Assembly: GCA_013396995.1 (NCBI GenBank)
Contig: VWZP01009941.1
Coordinates: forward strand, 62,430 to 126,429
Source: Dicaeum eximium
Lineage: Eukaryota; Chordata; Aves; Passeriformes; Dicaeidae
DNA length: 64,000 nt
Direction of reading: 5' to 3'
The translations under genes were made by a program, and so were the position numbers. Each line of letters opens with the position of its first letter. Position 1 is the first letter of the stretch. This document shows, one piece after another, positions 27,003-40,460 of the stretch. The notes beneath the pieces are model-generated. The model made no database searches, was not told the DNA's origin, and worked only from the letters and a program-made list of their open reading frames with translations.

Positions 27003-27384
27003 TATGGTTCATGTTGCATCATAACTCGGGATATAAAAATATCCCTTTGTACTCCACCAAGTCAATGCCACCCTTTACTAATGATACCACTAATAATGCT
27101 GGACCTCAGGGCTCCTCAGGCAGAAATCTAGTGGCAGCCAAAGAGAAACCGACTCAGGAAATGAGGCACTGGTTGCTGCAGGCTGCAGCATCTTCATCTC
27201 TGCCTTTGCTGCAAAGATGTGACTTTTTCAAAGTACACAGCAAAGCTTCAGGAAGAAGCCAACATCAAATAAGCACATGGACAGCTGCTTTCTTCTACCA
27301 TTGATCAAAGAGCAGTGTAAGGAGAAGGAGAAATAGTACTGCTGCCAAAACAGCTTTGTCTCCATGCCTCATCAAATTGCATAC

Positions 27385-27810
27385 AGAGGAGAGCAACAAA
27401 GCTGGTGAAAAGACTGGAAGGCATGTCCTAGGAGGAAGGGCTGAGGACTTAGGATTTGTCTAGTTTGCAGTAAAGAAGGCTGGGGGCAACCTCATTGCTG
27501 CTTGCAGCTTCCTGAGGAGGGAAAGTGGAGAGGCAGGTGCTGGTCTCTTCTCTCCAGTGACAGGACACCTGGGAATTGTCACAGCTATGATAGGAGAGGT
27601 TCAGACTGCACATCAAGAAGCAGTTCTTTACCCATAGTGTGGTCAAACACTGGAACAGACTTCCTAGGGAGGTGATTGATGCCCCAGGACTGTCAATATT
27701 TAAAAGGTGTTTGGATAATGCCCTCAGTAATTTAGTCTAACTTTTGGACACACCTGAAGTGGTCAGTCAATTTGACTAGATTACCATTATAGGTCCCTTC
27801 AAACTGAAAT
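27385..27810 (+). mobile_element. CR1 LINE, 5'-truncated 3' end
   Basis: This is the typical avian CR1 3' region in sense orientation: 'ggctgggggcaacctcattgctg', 'gtgacaggacacctgggaa', 'aagcagttctttacccatagtgtgg', 'cactggaacagacttcctagggaggtg', then 'ataggtcccttcaaactgaaatattct' at the very 3' end. CR1 copies normally end in a few units of an ATTCTRTG-type microsatellite. Here the tail runs straight into the large ATTCT array. It is 5'-truncated like most CR1 copies and has no coding capacity. Confidence 0.85.
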
Positions 27811-28480
27811 ATTCTATTCTATTCTATTCTATTCTATTCTATTCTATTCTATTCTATTCTATTCTATTCTATTCTATTCTATTCTATTCTATTCTATTCT
27901 ATTCTATTCTATTCTATTCTATTCTATTCTATTCTATTCTATTCTATTCTATTCTATTCTATTCTATTCTATTCTATTCTATTCTATTCTATTCTATTCT
28001 ATTCTATTCTATTCTATTCTATTCTATTCTATTCTATTCTATTCTATTCTATTCTATTCTATTCTATTCTATTCTATTCTATTCTATTCTATTCTATTCT
28101 ATTCTATTCTATTCTATTCTATTCTATTCTATTCTATTCTATTCTATTCTATTCTATTCTATTCTATTCTATTCTATTCTATTCTATTCTATTCTATTCT
28201 ATTCTATTCTATTCTATTCTATTCTATTCTATTCTATTCTATTCTATTCTATTCTATTCTATTCTATTCTATTCTATTCTATTCTATTCTATTCTATTCT
28301 ATTCTATTCTATTCTATTCTATTCTATTCTATTCTATTCTATTCTATTCTATTCTATTCTATTCTATTCTATTCTATTCTATTCTATTCTATTCTATTCT
28401 ATTCTATTCTATTCTATTCTATTCTATTCTATTCTATTCTATTCTATTCTATTCTATTCTATTCTATTCTATTCTATTCT
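27811..28480 (+). repeat. Uninterrupted (ATTCT)134 pentanucleotide array
   Basis: 670 bases of ATTCT without a visible interruption (134 copies), starting exactly at the 3' end of a CR1. On the plus strand all three frames read the same stop-free Ile-Leu-Phe-Tyr-Ser cycle; on the minus strand TAG recurs every 15 bases. The same pentamer expands in human ATXN10 in SCA10, where it is known to unwind easily. Copy number in an assembly is approximate. Confidence 0.98.
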
Positions 28481-28535
28481 ATTCCATTCCATTCCATTCC
28501 ATTCCATTCCATTCCATTCCATTCCATTCCATTCC
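28481..28535 (+). repeat. (ATTCC)11 block closing the pentanucleotide array
   Basis: Eleven perfect ATTCC units follow the ATTCT block with a sharp switch. ATTCC is the GGAAT pentamer of human satellite III read on the other strand; here it most simply arose by a T-to-C change in one unit and local spread. A short degraded unit ('attttattcttctat') follows. Confidence 0.97.
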
Positions 28536-28870
28536 ATTTTATTCTTCTATCCCCAAGCCTTGGTACAGATGCTTCCTGGCATCTCTCAACCACTCTCTTC
28601 CTGAAAGTGTTTCCAGGAAGCAGGCTGGAAGGTTCCATCTGGAGATCAGACACACAGCAAAGATCCAGCCTCTCTGTTCTGCATGCTCCATTTGGTGCTT
28701 CTCATCCCAAATGGGAGAGACTGGGGAGCTGCTGGGCAGGAGGGCCTGGAAATGTGTCGTGGAGCTGGGCAGCTGTTTCTGAAGCTGTGGCATTTTGCCA
28801 TGGGCAGAGTTCCCTGTGTCCTGCACTCTGCCTGACGGACCTCGGGGGAGCATGTCTTGCAAAATGAACA
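28536..28870. other. Moderately GC-rich spacer after the array
   Basis: Non-coding, richer in GC than its surroundings. No repeat family or gene is recognised. Confidence 0.4.
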
Positions 28871-31800
28871 CCAGAGTTACTCCCTAAGGACCTTTATTAA
28901 AAAAAGAAAAAAGGCAACCTCTGTGTAAATGAAATGGTTGTTTACAGCACAGTGGCACAACTCTGTGTGATAAGCCTCATAGATTTAGAGGGTTATAAAA
29001 AATACCCATATTATAGATATAGATGGTGCAGAAAATGTAGAAGACATAGAAGATAAGAATAATAGAGATAATAAAGATAACACCCATTCCCCAAGACTTT
29101 ACAAACATCAGCCCTGACATTTAGTTTTATGCTCCCAAAATACAGAATTCAGCAAAAATTAAGTCAAGCTACAAGAGTAATAGATGCAGGTAAATAGAGC
29201 CAACATTTGCTCTTAATCTGTTACATTACTGCTACTTAACTACTCCAAATGTTTTATTAATTAAAGGTGAGGATATTACAATTATATCTTGGTCTTTGCA
29301 GCTGTTTTCACATCTTAGTGGTAGAAACTGCCTTCCCTATACACATAAAGGGAGGGGCAGCTATAACTGGGATGATACAATTTAGTATTTGCTGGGAGTT
29401 TAAAGGTGATGCAAGATGTGCTCCAGAAGAGGCAAGAACCTGGATTTGAACATAAAAAACAAATATTCAGAGTAGTTCAATGAAGGGAAGAATAAGTCAA
29501 AGAATACCCTGGTCTCTAACTGGCTATGATGAAAAAAACAGAATGGAAAGCAGGTGCATAAGAGAGGATTTCTGGGCATGATTTCCACTTGTGATGCTCT
29601 GTGAGAGACCCATGGGGAGAGGAAAGAGATGCTGACTGCAGGATGTCAACAAAGAGTTTGGAAGAGACTGATCCCTTCTATAGGCCTTCTGCAGGCCCCA
29701 GGGCAAAGCTTGTGATTGTGCACAGATAAGTGAAATTTTCTAAAAGTTGTTTCCAGTGCAAAGAAGCTGGAAAGTCTGAAGCTGGAAATCAACACACAGG
29801 GTTTGTATTTACAGAATGCTCATTTGCCTTGTACAGAGGGGATCAGTCTGGCTAATATTTGAGTTTCTGCACATGTTTCTCCATCCTCCTGGGTTAAAAG
29901 TTGGCACATTGGAATGGCAGGAGTTGAAAAGATTTAATTTAAATTAAAGAAACTAAACCAGTCCTAACAGCATGCAAACACTATTTCATTTCTCTACAAA
30001 AGTGAAAAACAAGCAAAAAAAGCATTGACATATACAGAACCAAGTGGTTTACTTTATATACTGCAATTGGTTATGAGACATTTTATTGAGAGGATGGGAG
30101 GAAGAAAAATCCTTATTCAAATCATCTGATGGAGTCTAATGTAACAGTGCAGCATTCAAAATTTTTGCCATAAGAAAGGTTTTTTTGGAAAGTGATTTAA
30201 TTTGTAGTTTCTAAACCAACTGTTCCAATAGAAAGGGAAACATCTAAGGAATTCAGGTAACAGAGGCTTTGCTCCAATCTGTAACATGCCATAAAAAGTA
30301 CTGTAAAATAGAATCTTTTCCCCAATGGCAGAGGAGTAGTTTTATTTACTGATTAGAAACACCTCATCGTTGTTGGAATTTCTGGAATGCTTTTGAAATT
30401 TCCTATAGAATACTGATGTGAAGACAATATTTTTTTCAGTCAGCAGATTGAGAATCAACCCCTGCCTGCATTTCAATAAACCCCTACCCCCACTGGGTGT
30501 GCTGATTCTCCATACCACAGCAGAACTCAGAATTTCCTTTGGTCTGTGGTGCTGCATCATCCCCTTTTCCCTGCACCTCCTTCTTCAGTTATATCCTTCC
30601 CCCAAACTCTTCTATCTGACAGCCATTCATCTCATCTATTTCTTCAAAAGTTTTTCCTGTGTTACATTTCTTTTTCTGTGGACCTCAGCACGAAACTACC
30701 AAATAAGAAGTTTGACTTCCCTATTTCCCCCCTTTTTTTTTTCCTTTTTTTTCTCAGCATGCTCATTAGTTTGCTACTTAGCAAAAGGAAACCCCTTTGC
30801 TGTCAAAAGAAAAGGGCATCATCACTGATGCTGGACCTCAAATTATCATGATATCAGATGTCTATTAGGAAGCACTTGTATCAAGATAGCCCCATACAGT
30901 CAGCATCCATCTACACTCAGACATTTTAAAAGTAGACAGGATAAGCCAGGAACATGGGATTCTCAATAATTATCAGCCCTCCAAATTAGCCCCAGAGCCA
31001 TAAATGAACAGATCCTTCTCACAAAGGCATGCAGATAGATGCTCTATCCTAAGGAGGCTGGTGGAGAGGACCCAAGGATTTCTGTGAGAAGCATACCTTG
31101 GATAAAGATTCCTTGATATTTCTAAGAAGATGTGCTTTGCTTTGTCCCAGGCATGTCTCCATTATGACTGTAGAATTTTAAAAATTTACTGTAGTGCCTA
31201 TGGAAATGGTGTATAAGAATGGGATTTCATGCTGTCTTTCTCTTATTTTTGTATGGAAGTTGCTTTAACCCTTAACTTCAACAGAATCAAGATTTTATCC
31301 AAATTGCTTTCGTATTACATATAAACCATACATACATACAAACCCTTCACTAAATGGTTTCACTAAGGTCACAGTCCCTTTCTCCTTACTTCTGTCTCAA
31401 CACTGTCCCCTTTTGCTTTTCTTCTGTTCTCAGCTCTCCTCATCCTAGACAAAAAATGTTTTCTTCTGTTGAGGAGCTGAATTGGGCTATGTTTCAGCTT
31501 ACAAATTATGTACAACACTATTGTTGACTAGCCAAATCCAAATTAAACTAATTTTTCACCTAGCTTAAACAGCTGAGGCAAAAGATGGAGGAATCAGAAT
31601 TATCTTCCCTAATTTGTCAGTTATCTGCACCTGCATGTAGGCACTGAAATACCACAGTTAACCCCAAGACTCAGCTTATATCACTCTTGGAGGTAGAGAA
31701 GAAAAGAAAATTACTACGTAACAAACGAAAGCCAACTTTTCTGAGTTGCTAAAGGCCGTAGCTGAGAGTTCAGCAGAATTAGATCCCAGCCATTAGGCAC

Positions 31801-33478
31801 TAGCTGCACTTTTGCTTACATTAGGCTAACCAATGCTTTGGAAAGTAATATACTTCTATAAGTCATTCATAGCATCATAATGCCAGTAATTTAACTCCTC
31901 TGGGGCTTTTGTAAGATCTCTGCAAAAAGCAAGTGGAAGAAAGTCTATGGCTGCTGCCTTAGGCCTTCTGTGGGTGTTAAATGCATGTAGGCAAATAGCT
32001 GACAAACCACATATTCAAATTAGCACATGCATATTCATCTGTTTTACTCAGGTTTGTGTAGGACTGGTTTTAACTTGGTCAAGAAAAGTGTTCTCCCTTC
32101 TCCCCTCTGTTAGTCCTTATTGTAAGAAAGTAGCACCCTAAACTAATTAGTGGATGTGGCTTAAAAAATGTCAAGACAGAGAGGGAATACACATACCTGA
32201 TATATGTGGATGTTGAAGGGTCAGATCCCCATCATGCCTCCTCTGCAGCTGGCGCTTTTTAGCCCACAAGAAGAGCATTGTGTTTGGCACCTCCATTACA
32301 GCATCTCTATTCCCACAGTAACTTCTATGGTTAAATCCTCTCAAATGCAGCGAAGATGAGTGGGCACTGTCAGCAGGATTAGCAGCAGAGTGGCAGTCCC
32401 TGCACTGGGATCTTTCCAGGAGCATGGCAGGAAGGAGAGCTCCTGCACACCTGGCTCCCTGCAGGAGTGGCTGGTAACCCTGAGATGTGAGAGGAGGGCA
32501 CAGCTTAAGGAGCAAACACGCAAGAGATTGTGTCATGATCATGTCGTAGGGTCTCAGGCCATTTTTGCAATCTTCCTCCACACCCAAGGAGTCAAGAAGA
32601 AGGCCAAAAGAGCTTGGAACTACTGAAGTGTGCTTCTTATGTTCCCATGTTCAGGAATCCTACTCAGAGTGAGAGCAAATGAAGGTGAAAGTTGATATTG
32701 TCCTACTGGAGAGAAGAATAGAGCTGTGGCTCATACTCTTCATTCTCACCTTTCCAGGAAGGTTTTAATTCACTAGATATTTACCATTTGTAGTTTCTTA
32801 TTTCAGAAAATATTCTGCCCTGGGCTTATTCCAGGAGCCAGGCAGCTCAATAAGCAGGGCTTGAGTATATTTGCCCCGTTTTATTGTTTGCTGAGACAGG
32901 CTCTGCAGGACACTCTGCTCATGCTTGCATTGGATGTGATCAACAGTCTTTCCAGCTCTCCAGGCTAGTGCTGACCTGTGCCACCTTGCTTCCTGCTGCA
33001 GTGGCAAGACCAGCTCCTGTCTCAGTTAGATTTAATCAAGTCAGACTTGTTCTTACCTCTCTGCCACTGCTCCTTGGCTGCTCTCTCCTTCTTGTTGAGT
33101 CTGGCTGGCCCTGTTCATCTTCAACAGGTACATCCTCACTGCTCCCTTTTCCTTCTCTTCAGTTTCCAGCCCTTCCTTTCCCCAGTCCTCTCCTCTGCTC
33201 TGAATTATAGTTTGCTGAATCCATACAGAAATGAATATAGCATTTCATTTTGTCTACTCTTTGTCTGACTTTTATCTTTTCAAAGAGCGCTACTGAGTAT
33301 TATGTGTAACACACACTGGAACTTTTAACCCACAGAGGACATCTAACCCATTGGATCCTCAAAATAAGAGGTGACCTGCTGCTGCCTGTTTAATACAGTC
33401 AGTTATTAGCATTTGATAATTATTGAGCATTTCTCACACTGGCATAATTTTATCAATATTTTTCTTTGTCCCTTGTAT
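28871..33478. other. Non-coding flanking DNA
   Basis: AT-rich with pyrimidine-rich patches (about 30580-30760 and 33060-33200). No gene or repeat family is recognised. Confidence 0.55.
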
Positions 33479-33565
33479 TTATATATGTACACATTCACAT
33501 GCACGTACACATAAACATGCACACCCATATCTAAATTTATCTATATCTATATCTCTACACATATA
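33479..33565 (+). repeat. Degenerate CA/ATAT microsatellite
   Basis: Imperfect ATAT, ACAC and ATCTAT repeats, interrupted throughout. Confidence 0.75.
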
Positions 33566-36340
33566 CAGGAAACCCAGGTCCAAACATTTTTTCCAGGTGC
33601 AGCCTCTTTGCTGAGTAGAAAATCAGTCCTCCTACTGGGTTGAAGCTTATCCTTGGCTTCTGTGGAAGTTTCCTAAGCTTATATTTTCCAATATATCTTT
33701 CAACTCCTTGAATTAGTCATCTTGAACCTTCTTAGACTTTCCAGATTTGATTCTTCAATTTGATCTCTTCCCTGATATATTCCACAAAACTTGCAGTGAC
33801 TTTTGCTTTGAGTGGCTTTCCTGCTGTGTTCCTGGCCATCATTTCAGTGAGGACTGTTCAGCAGAGGTCCTCTCAGACCTGGAGATACAGATCTGGAGAG
33901 TGCACACAGCAATGAAGGTCTGCTGTGTACTTACTGCCTTGTCCTGGCACCCAACCAGAACCTGTGGTGCTCACAGCTGCTGCACCTTTTTTGCCTGCAG
34001 CACATTCTGAATTAGCATCTACTGAAAATATTCATTTCACAGATGTTCAGCTTCAAATTCCACTGTTTAGAAGACAGACTTTATTAGAAAAAGAGCAGAT
34101 TTTAAGGACAGAGTCTTCCCATGGACAAGTGGAACTGAAGTTTGCTCTTTGCTTTCTTTTTGGAGTAGTCTTTGCACAGCAAAATGTCAATACCTGGGAA
34201 AGTTTATTTAATGCATATTAATTATTGCTCTGTGTGTCTTAGGTTATGCTTACACCTGAGCTTTTGTACTAGCCCTGAACTAATTAGATAGCCACAGTAG
34301 GATCTGACCAGGGTTACCCACCTATATTACAGCCCATATATTAAATATAGGATTGCTGTGGTGGGATGGCTACAGGTACATATATTTTGTATCCTCAGTT
34401 TTTTATGCCCCTCTGGTATAAAATCTTAAAATACCTGAATGAAATGGATTTCTGCCATCGATTTCAAGGGAATCAGGATTTCTAGTTTTTGTTTTGCCTT
34501 TGGTGCAAGACTACAAAATCTCAAAGTAGTCTGAAGATGTCTTTTTCCTTTCTGTTGTAAATCATAAATTTCACTTTTACCTTCATCACCAGGACAGACA
34601 TTACCAGAAGCTATCCTTTGGACAGAAGGAACATGAAAACTGCAAAATTCTAGTTTGATGAATGCTTGTGAGGAATATTTTCAAATGTGTTTTTCCTCAA
34701 GGTTGCTGCTTCTGTATGCAATGGTTGTTCATTTAATTCAGACAGCACCTGTCTCTGATCATTATTTTTTAGAGAGTTCTAGTAATCCATAAACTTAATC
34801 TGGAAAAGAAAACATACTGTTGTTAAAATAGTCTAGTAGAATCCCACTCCTGTTTTGATTACTAAGGTGCACACACTGAAGCATTTTCTTCACTAGAGAT
34901 ATTTAGTCTTGTCTGTGCCTTGCTGTGGTCTTCTTTCCTATATTTTTTCCTATTTTTTCAGATGCTGTTTCTGTCACTGCTTCAGAATTTTCTTATTGTT
35001 CTTAAAGTAAAGGTTCCTCTAATATCAGCAGCTGATCCCAGCCATCCCAGGAGCAAAAATTCCATAAGTTCTTATTGTTGTAGACTATAAGAAGTATCAC
35101 AGAACCCTTGGCTAACATGATGCCCTCTAGTTCAAGCTCTATCCCAGCTCAGATTGCAGCTATAAATGCCATGAGGCATTGTGGATGGATAGGCACATAA
35201 TGATGAGCTTCCTCTCTGCCTGGAGTTAAAAATGGTTTATGTTAATGTCAGTCTTCCAATGACAATTTTTATGCTCTCCATCCACACACTACATATGCTG
35301 CTAATATGGGCACTGTTTCCCAGCTTTTTGGTGGTGGTGAATATTTGCCAAGAAAAGGGCATTTGAATGCTCCAGAAAGGAAAAATGCAGCCACAAATCC
35401 TCTATTTGTCTTTTAATTATGCCAGCTGGTATGGATCTGTTGACCTCTGCTTTGTTCTTTCTGCCTATTCTGATGATTACTGGAGTTGGGAGCTGGGTCT
35501 CTGTCTCAGCCATTCTGAATTAGCATCTCTTCAAAAGCCTGCCTTCCTCATCTCCTCTGGGACAGCATGTCCAGCACCAGCAGTGGAATAGAGGCTCTTC
35601 TCCCATGAGCCTTATTCCTTTCCTTCTATTCTCTCTCTGTGCTGGGAGAGGAGGGTGAGCAGGTTCTGGTTGGGTACCAGATAAGGCAGTGGGTACACAG
35701 CAAACCTTGCAGACCTTGGATCTGGGAGGACCTTTGCTGATCCATCCTTACTGGAGGAATAGGCAGGAACATGGAAGGACATTCTCTCAGAGCAAAAGTG
35801 CCTGCAGATATCTCAGAGCATAATATCAGGGAAGAGATCCAGCTAAAGAGGGGACTGAAGGAGGAGCTCTGTGGGTGTGTGGCTGTTGGCTGGGGTCAGC
35901 CCACCAAAATGGTGGTGTGAATAGCACCAGGGTGCTCTTGTATGATGTCAGGTAGTAAAAACAATTTTATCTGTTCTCTCATTTGGGTTAAAAGAGAGTT
36001 TTTATTCCTTGGACTGTCTTCTCACAGAACTAGTAATGGATTCCAAAAACTCATGGGAAAAAGAACAAAGGAAATCCTCTTAATACATCTGGAACAGCAA
36101 CCCTTCAGATGTGTTTCCATACATAACAAGATTCACTTATTTTGTTACTACTGCACATTCAGTACTTAAGACAGAAGAGATACATGGCTACGAGTAAAAT
36201 ATATTCTAATATATTACAAACTAGAATATTTTGATTGTGTACTTTTATAAAAGGCTTTAATGTGCTCAGAAGTACCAAAGTTTCTGCTGTTAAACTGCTA
36301 TGAACTGGCCAAATAAGTACTGGAGACTGAAAAAAATTTA
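33566..36340. other. Non-coding flanking DNA
   Basis: No gene is recognised. A stretch near 35093-35150 faintly resembles the end of an antisense CR1, too weakly to call. Confidence 0.5.
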
Positions 36341-36500
36341 ACATATATATATATATACATACATACATATATATATATTTTTATATATTTATATACATAC
36401 ATACATATATATGCGTACACACACACACAAATACACACACACACACACATATATAATATACATATATATACAAATATATATTTTATATATACATACACAT
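36341..36500 (+). repeat. AT/CA microsatellite
   Basis: Alternating (AT)n, (ACAT)n and (CA)n blocks of about 160 bases. Open frames through here (His-Thr and Tyr-Ile-rich) are repeat artefacts. Confidence 0.95.
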
Positions 36501-39500
36501 GCATTAACAATTTTCCAAAAAAAGGGTCTCTTCCCTGCAGCTAATAAAAAAAAAAAGAGATTAAAATATTCCTTAATTAAGCAGAGTTCTAAAACAATAA
36601 AAGAAATAGTTTTTATCAAATTTAGTAATTGGATGGCAGTTTGCTTAGAATGATTGAGATCAGAAAGGAGTTTTCCACTTGAGTAAAAGCTGAATATTTA
36701 AGTTCTCACTTTAGAAACACAGCCCCTCCCATAGCTGAACTGCACTGCACTGTTCACAGCCTGGGACATTTTGGAGAATTTCAGTGTAATGGCTCATTTT
36801 GCTGTCATCTGGGATGGCTAAGGAACAGGTTCACCTTCCTTTTTGCCACACCTTACACAACATGGTGTAATCTACAACATAAAGATGTGGTGGGCTGCTG
36901 AAAGTGGAAATGAAGTCATTGCAGCCAAAAAGACCTTGCATTCAACTATTAGAACACATCAAATTTCAGTGCTGAAGTTCACAAATCTGTAAGAAATGAG
37001 TGTCATAAGCCCACAGACAAAGAGTATTTACTGAGCTTTTAATGTAATTATCCTTTCAACACTCCTACAGTCCTGGCATTTGTAATGTTTCTTTTAATAC
37101 TGAAGTTGTGGATAGAAGAATGCAAGAATATCTGTGCATATTTAAGGTACTAATCCCAGATTATTTTTAAAACTCAGTGCTAAGGTAACCTTAAAGAAGA
37201 AAGAACTGATGAAGTGGTTTGGTTTTGGTGTTTCTGGTCATGAACCAATCATGCGGCATTTGCATTTCTTAGGGATGGTGATTCTTTTCCAAAGGGCAGA
37301 GACAAAGTAATGTAATAATTTAAATACAAGATAATTTTATAGATTTACACTCTAACTTGCATGTAATTCAAGTTCAGTATTTGTGTTGGCTGAAATGATG
37401 GGCAATGCACTGTATTAACAAAAGCTTTGGAAAATAAAATTACCTACCAGCTTACAGTACCTCTCTAATATATTTTTGAGAATTAGGGTATTTTTAAAAG
37501 TCAGACCCCCAATAGACTTGCAGCAGAAGTGCAAGAGTACAAAAACACAACAGCATCTATTTCATTGAATCCAGCCAAGTGCTGACTGCAGTTAATTCCA
37601 TTGTGCTGACAGGCTAATCCCTGGCAGCTTTCAAACTCCACAAATAAAAAGCATTAACTTATCTTCTGAAGCCTCTGAACTTGTCTGAAACCTGTGGCCT
37701 TGCCATTGCCCAAGTGTGAGCCTTTCTTGATGTCTTGCAGTGTCAGGAGTGCTGTACTGGATGCACTTAAGTGAAGCTGCAGGCACTGAGATATTCAAAG
37801 AGTTCCTCAATACAGGGGAAAGTGGTAGAGTCAAGATTTCCTGAAGTTATTTTCCCTTGACAGTCCATAAATGCAAAGGAGTCTGTTCCTCAGGACAGTG
37901 TAAGGAGGTAACACCTCCTTCCATAGGGAGGATATAACAATTTTTCCCTTCCCACTTCCATTACTTTCTCCATAACCACCTGTTTTTCCTTTCTGGAGGC
38001 CCAGGCACAAACATATAAGAATACTTTTAATTTTCTTTGGCCTCGCTCCACTGTTTCAAGTCTTTTTGCAGGTGTTCTTGCCAAGCTCTCACTTGACTGA
38101 TGTCTCTCCATCACTGAGCTTCCTGCACGAAATGTGTTCCTGTAGATGTTGTTGGCAGGTGCTGAGTGCTTGGATAGCTCTGAATTGTTTTGTACTAGGG
38201 GTAGTGGGGATTAAACATAATTAATCTCCCTCCTCCATCAGTCTTTCCCTTTTACCCATCTAATTGCACTGGTGTTGCATTCGTGTAATTCAGTTACACA
38301 GTCCCAGCTATGTGTCTTTGTAAGCTGATGTCTGGATGGGGCACCATCAGAAAGGGCTGTTCAGTCAGCCAGGAGATGACAGTGGGAAATCATTGTCCCT
38401 GGTCAGACAAACAGATGTTGCAGCTCTGCCAGCCACTGATGCTGACAAAGGTTCAGCTGGGTTACAGCAATTTTATGCCCTAATCAGGATGCTAACTCTA
38501 AGGTTTCCCTAGCAACAGGAGCCGTAAGTCCAAAGTGACATCTTATTTCTACTAATCTTTTATTTCATTTTCAGTAGGTAATTGCAGGTAAATCCTCCAG
38601 CAGCTGTTCCAGAGAAGGATGAAGTGGTCAATGCATTTAATTCTGCTGCCTACAAACACGAGTATATTAGGGAGCAGTGTCATCAAATTTTTATCTGAGA
38701 CACTTAATCTGTGTAATTATAAGCATTATCTACAATAGATAGGTTCTCTTTCTTTGCAAAATTACGGCATACACTAGCAATGAAATATCAACTTTGTCAA
38801 TTATATGACTAAATAGAAGAGCAGCTCACATTACTGAGGCTGAGGTATATAATTTTGATAAGACAATTGAAAATAAAATTCTTATCGTGTGTCCCAGTAG
38901 CACTGTGGACTTCCCTATTACTCAAGTGGTTTCATTTCTATTATTAACATCAGAAATAACAAAAGGAAAAGTGCTATATTATTCCTTTTTTTTTTTTTTG
39001 CCAGCTGTAGCTAACCAGCACCCTCAGTCTTTGAATGATGGAAAGAATTTGGGAGGATCAGTTAACGTTAGAGAACATTTGCAAACATCTGGCAATAATT
39101 GCAGGGGTGAGTTGTTATAAAGTAAAGCTCAGCACTGCTCACTCCACATTAGATCAGCTCCCTGATCCAAAGCAGTGTCATTGCTTTGCAAAGGGAGCAC
39201 TTTACAATATCTGCACTGGCTCTGGTGAGTTTCTAGGGAAGTCTCAGGTAGAGATTGAAAGACTGTGTCTTTCTCTCTGGGTGACAACAAGCAGTTGTGA
39301 TCAGCAGCTGTGCTAGGGCTAAAAGCCTTAACAGACATGTAAAAAGGGGGTAGAGTTTTTGCTCTGTGCTTTTCCTGGTTCCTTAGAAAAGAAACTCATG
39401 TTTCTTGCTAGGACTATCAGAGCTTGGTTTTGTCTGAGGTTTTTGGTAAGGCAGAGGAAGATTTAATGAATAAATGACTTTAAAGACGCATGAAGGTCTT

Positions 39501-40460
39501 GTGTGAGGAGTTGTTACTTTTCAAAGTGTTGGATAAGTATTCCCTTTCTTTTTATGAGAGACAGCTTTGGTTTTGAAAGGGCAAATGAATCTTGATAGAT
39601 TTAATATTTCTCTTATATTTTTATATTGTAGATTTTTTCCAAGGAGTAGAAGCCTTGGTGCAGTGATTTGAAAATGGAATATAAAGACTCAGGGAGAGAG
39701 AAAAGCAGGGTGTATCTTAGTATTTATATTGCTACTGACTAAAATGAGGGGTTTGTCCAAAACTGATCTCTGCTAATTTAGTTAGTGAAAGACAAAAGAA
39801 CAATTTCTCTCTGTTAGTCACCGGTTTGCCATTACAAATGAGTTTTGAACTTCCTGAATACTAAGGGATGGAGAAGGAGCAGGAAGAAGAGAAGAAAAGG
39901 CAGGGAATAAAGGACACAGAGCTTGTATTTCTGATCATCATGGTCTTCCAGGAATAGAAGTAGCACATTTCAAGCTGCTTGCCCTTTGCTTTCAGCAGTG
40001 GGAGTCCCCTCCGGCGTTTATGTCTCAAACACTCCCTTTGGCTGCTCAGCCTGAGACTTAATAAGCAAGGACACAAGCTACTAACAAAAGAAGAAATGTT
40101 CCACTTATTATTCACTCTTAGAGCAATACTTAGAGCATTTTCTTTGTTTATTTAACGCAGGTAAATGTAGTGCAGGCAAAGCCAAAACAGCAGATACATC
40201 AATCTCAACTGCATAACAATTGCCCAATTTCCATCTGACTCTCAGGCATACAGCCTGGGTCCTTAGCATAACCAGTGAGTAGCTGCCTGGAGTCTGCCCT
40301 GCTAAGGGTTCAGACAGTCTGTTTGGTTTGTTTGAAGCTGTCCAGACTTCCTCTACCTTTCTTTCTCTAATTTCTCTNATTTGGATTCCCTTTACATATC
40401 TGCTTCCTGGTCAACTTAAGTGTCTAGAAAAGCATGCAAATCCAAACCATAGTTTTCCAT
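36501..40460. other. Non-coding flanking DNA
   Basis: No gene or repeat family is recognised. One undetermined base (N) is at 40378. Confidence 0.55.
38986..38999 (+). repeat. T-rich tract
   Basis: A single run of about 14 T. Confidence 0.8.

Noticed and set aside
27811..28535. CRISPR-like or satellite interpretation of the array
   Set aside because: There are no spacers, the unit is five bases, and it continues from a CR1 tail; a microsatellite explains it fully.
35093..35150. Antisense CR1 3' end
   Set aside because: Only a faint resemblance ('atcacagaaccc..ggctaac..ctctagttcaa'); too diverged to call by eye.
36298..36653. Open frames rich in Tyr-Ile, Cys-Val and His-Thr
   Set aside because: They are direct translations of the AT/CA microsatellite.
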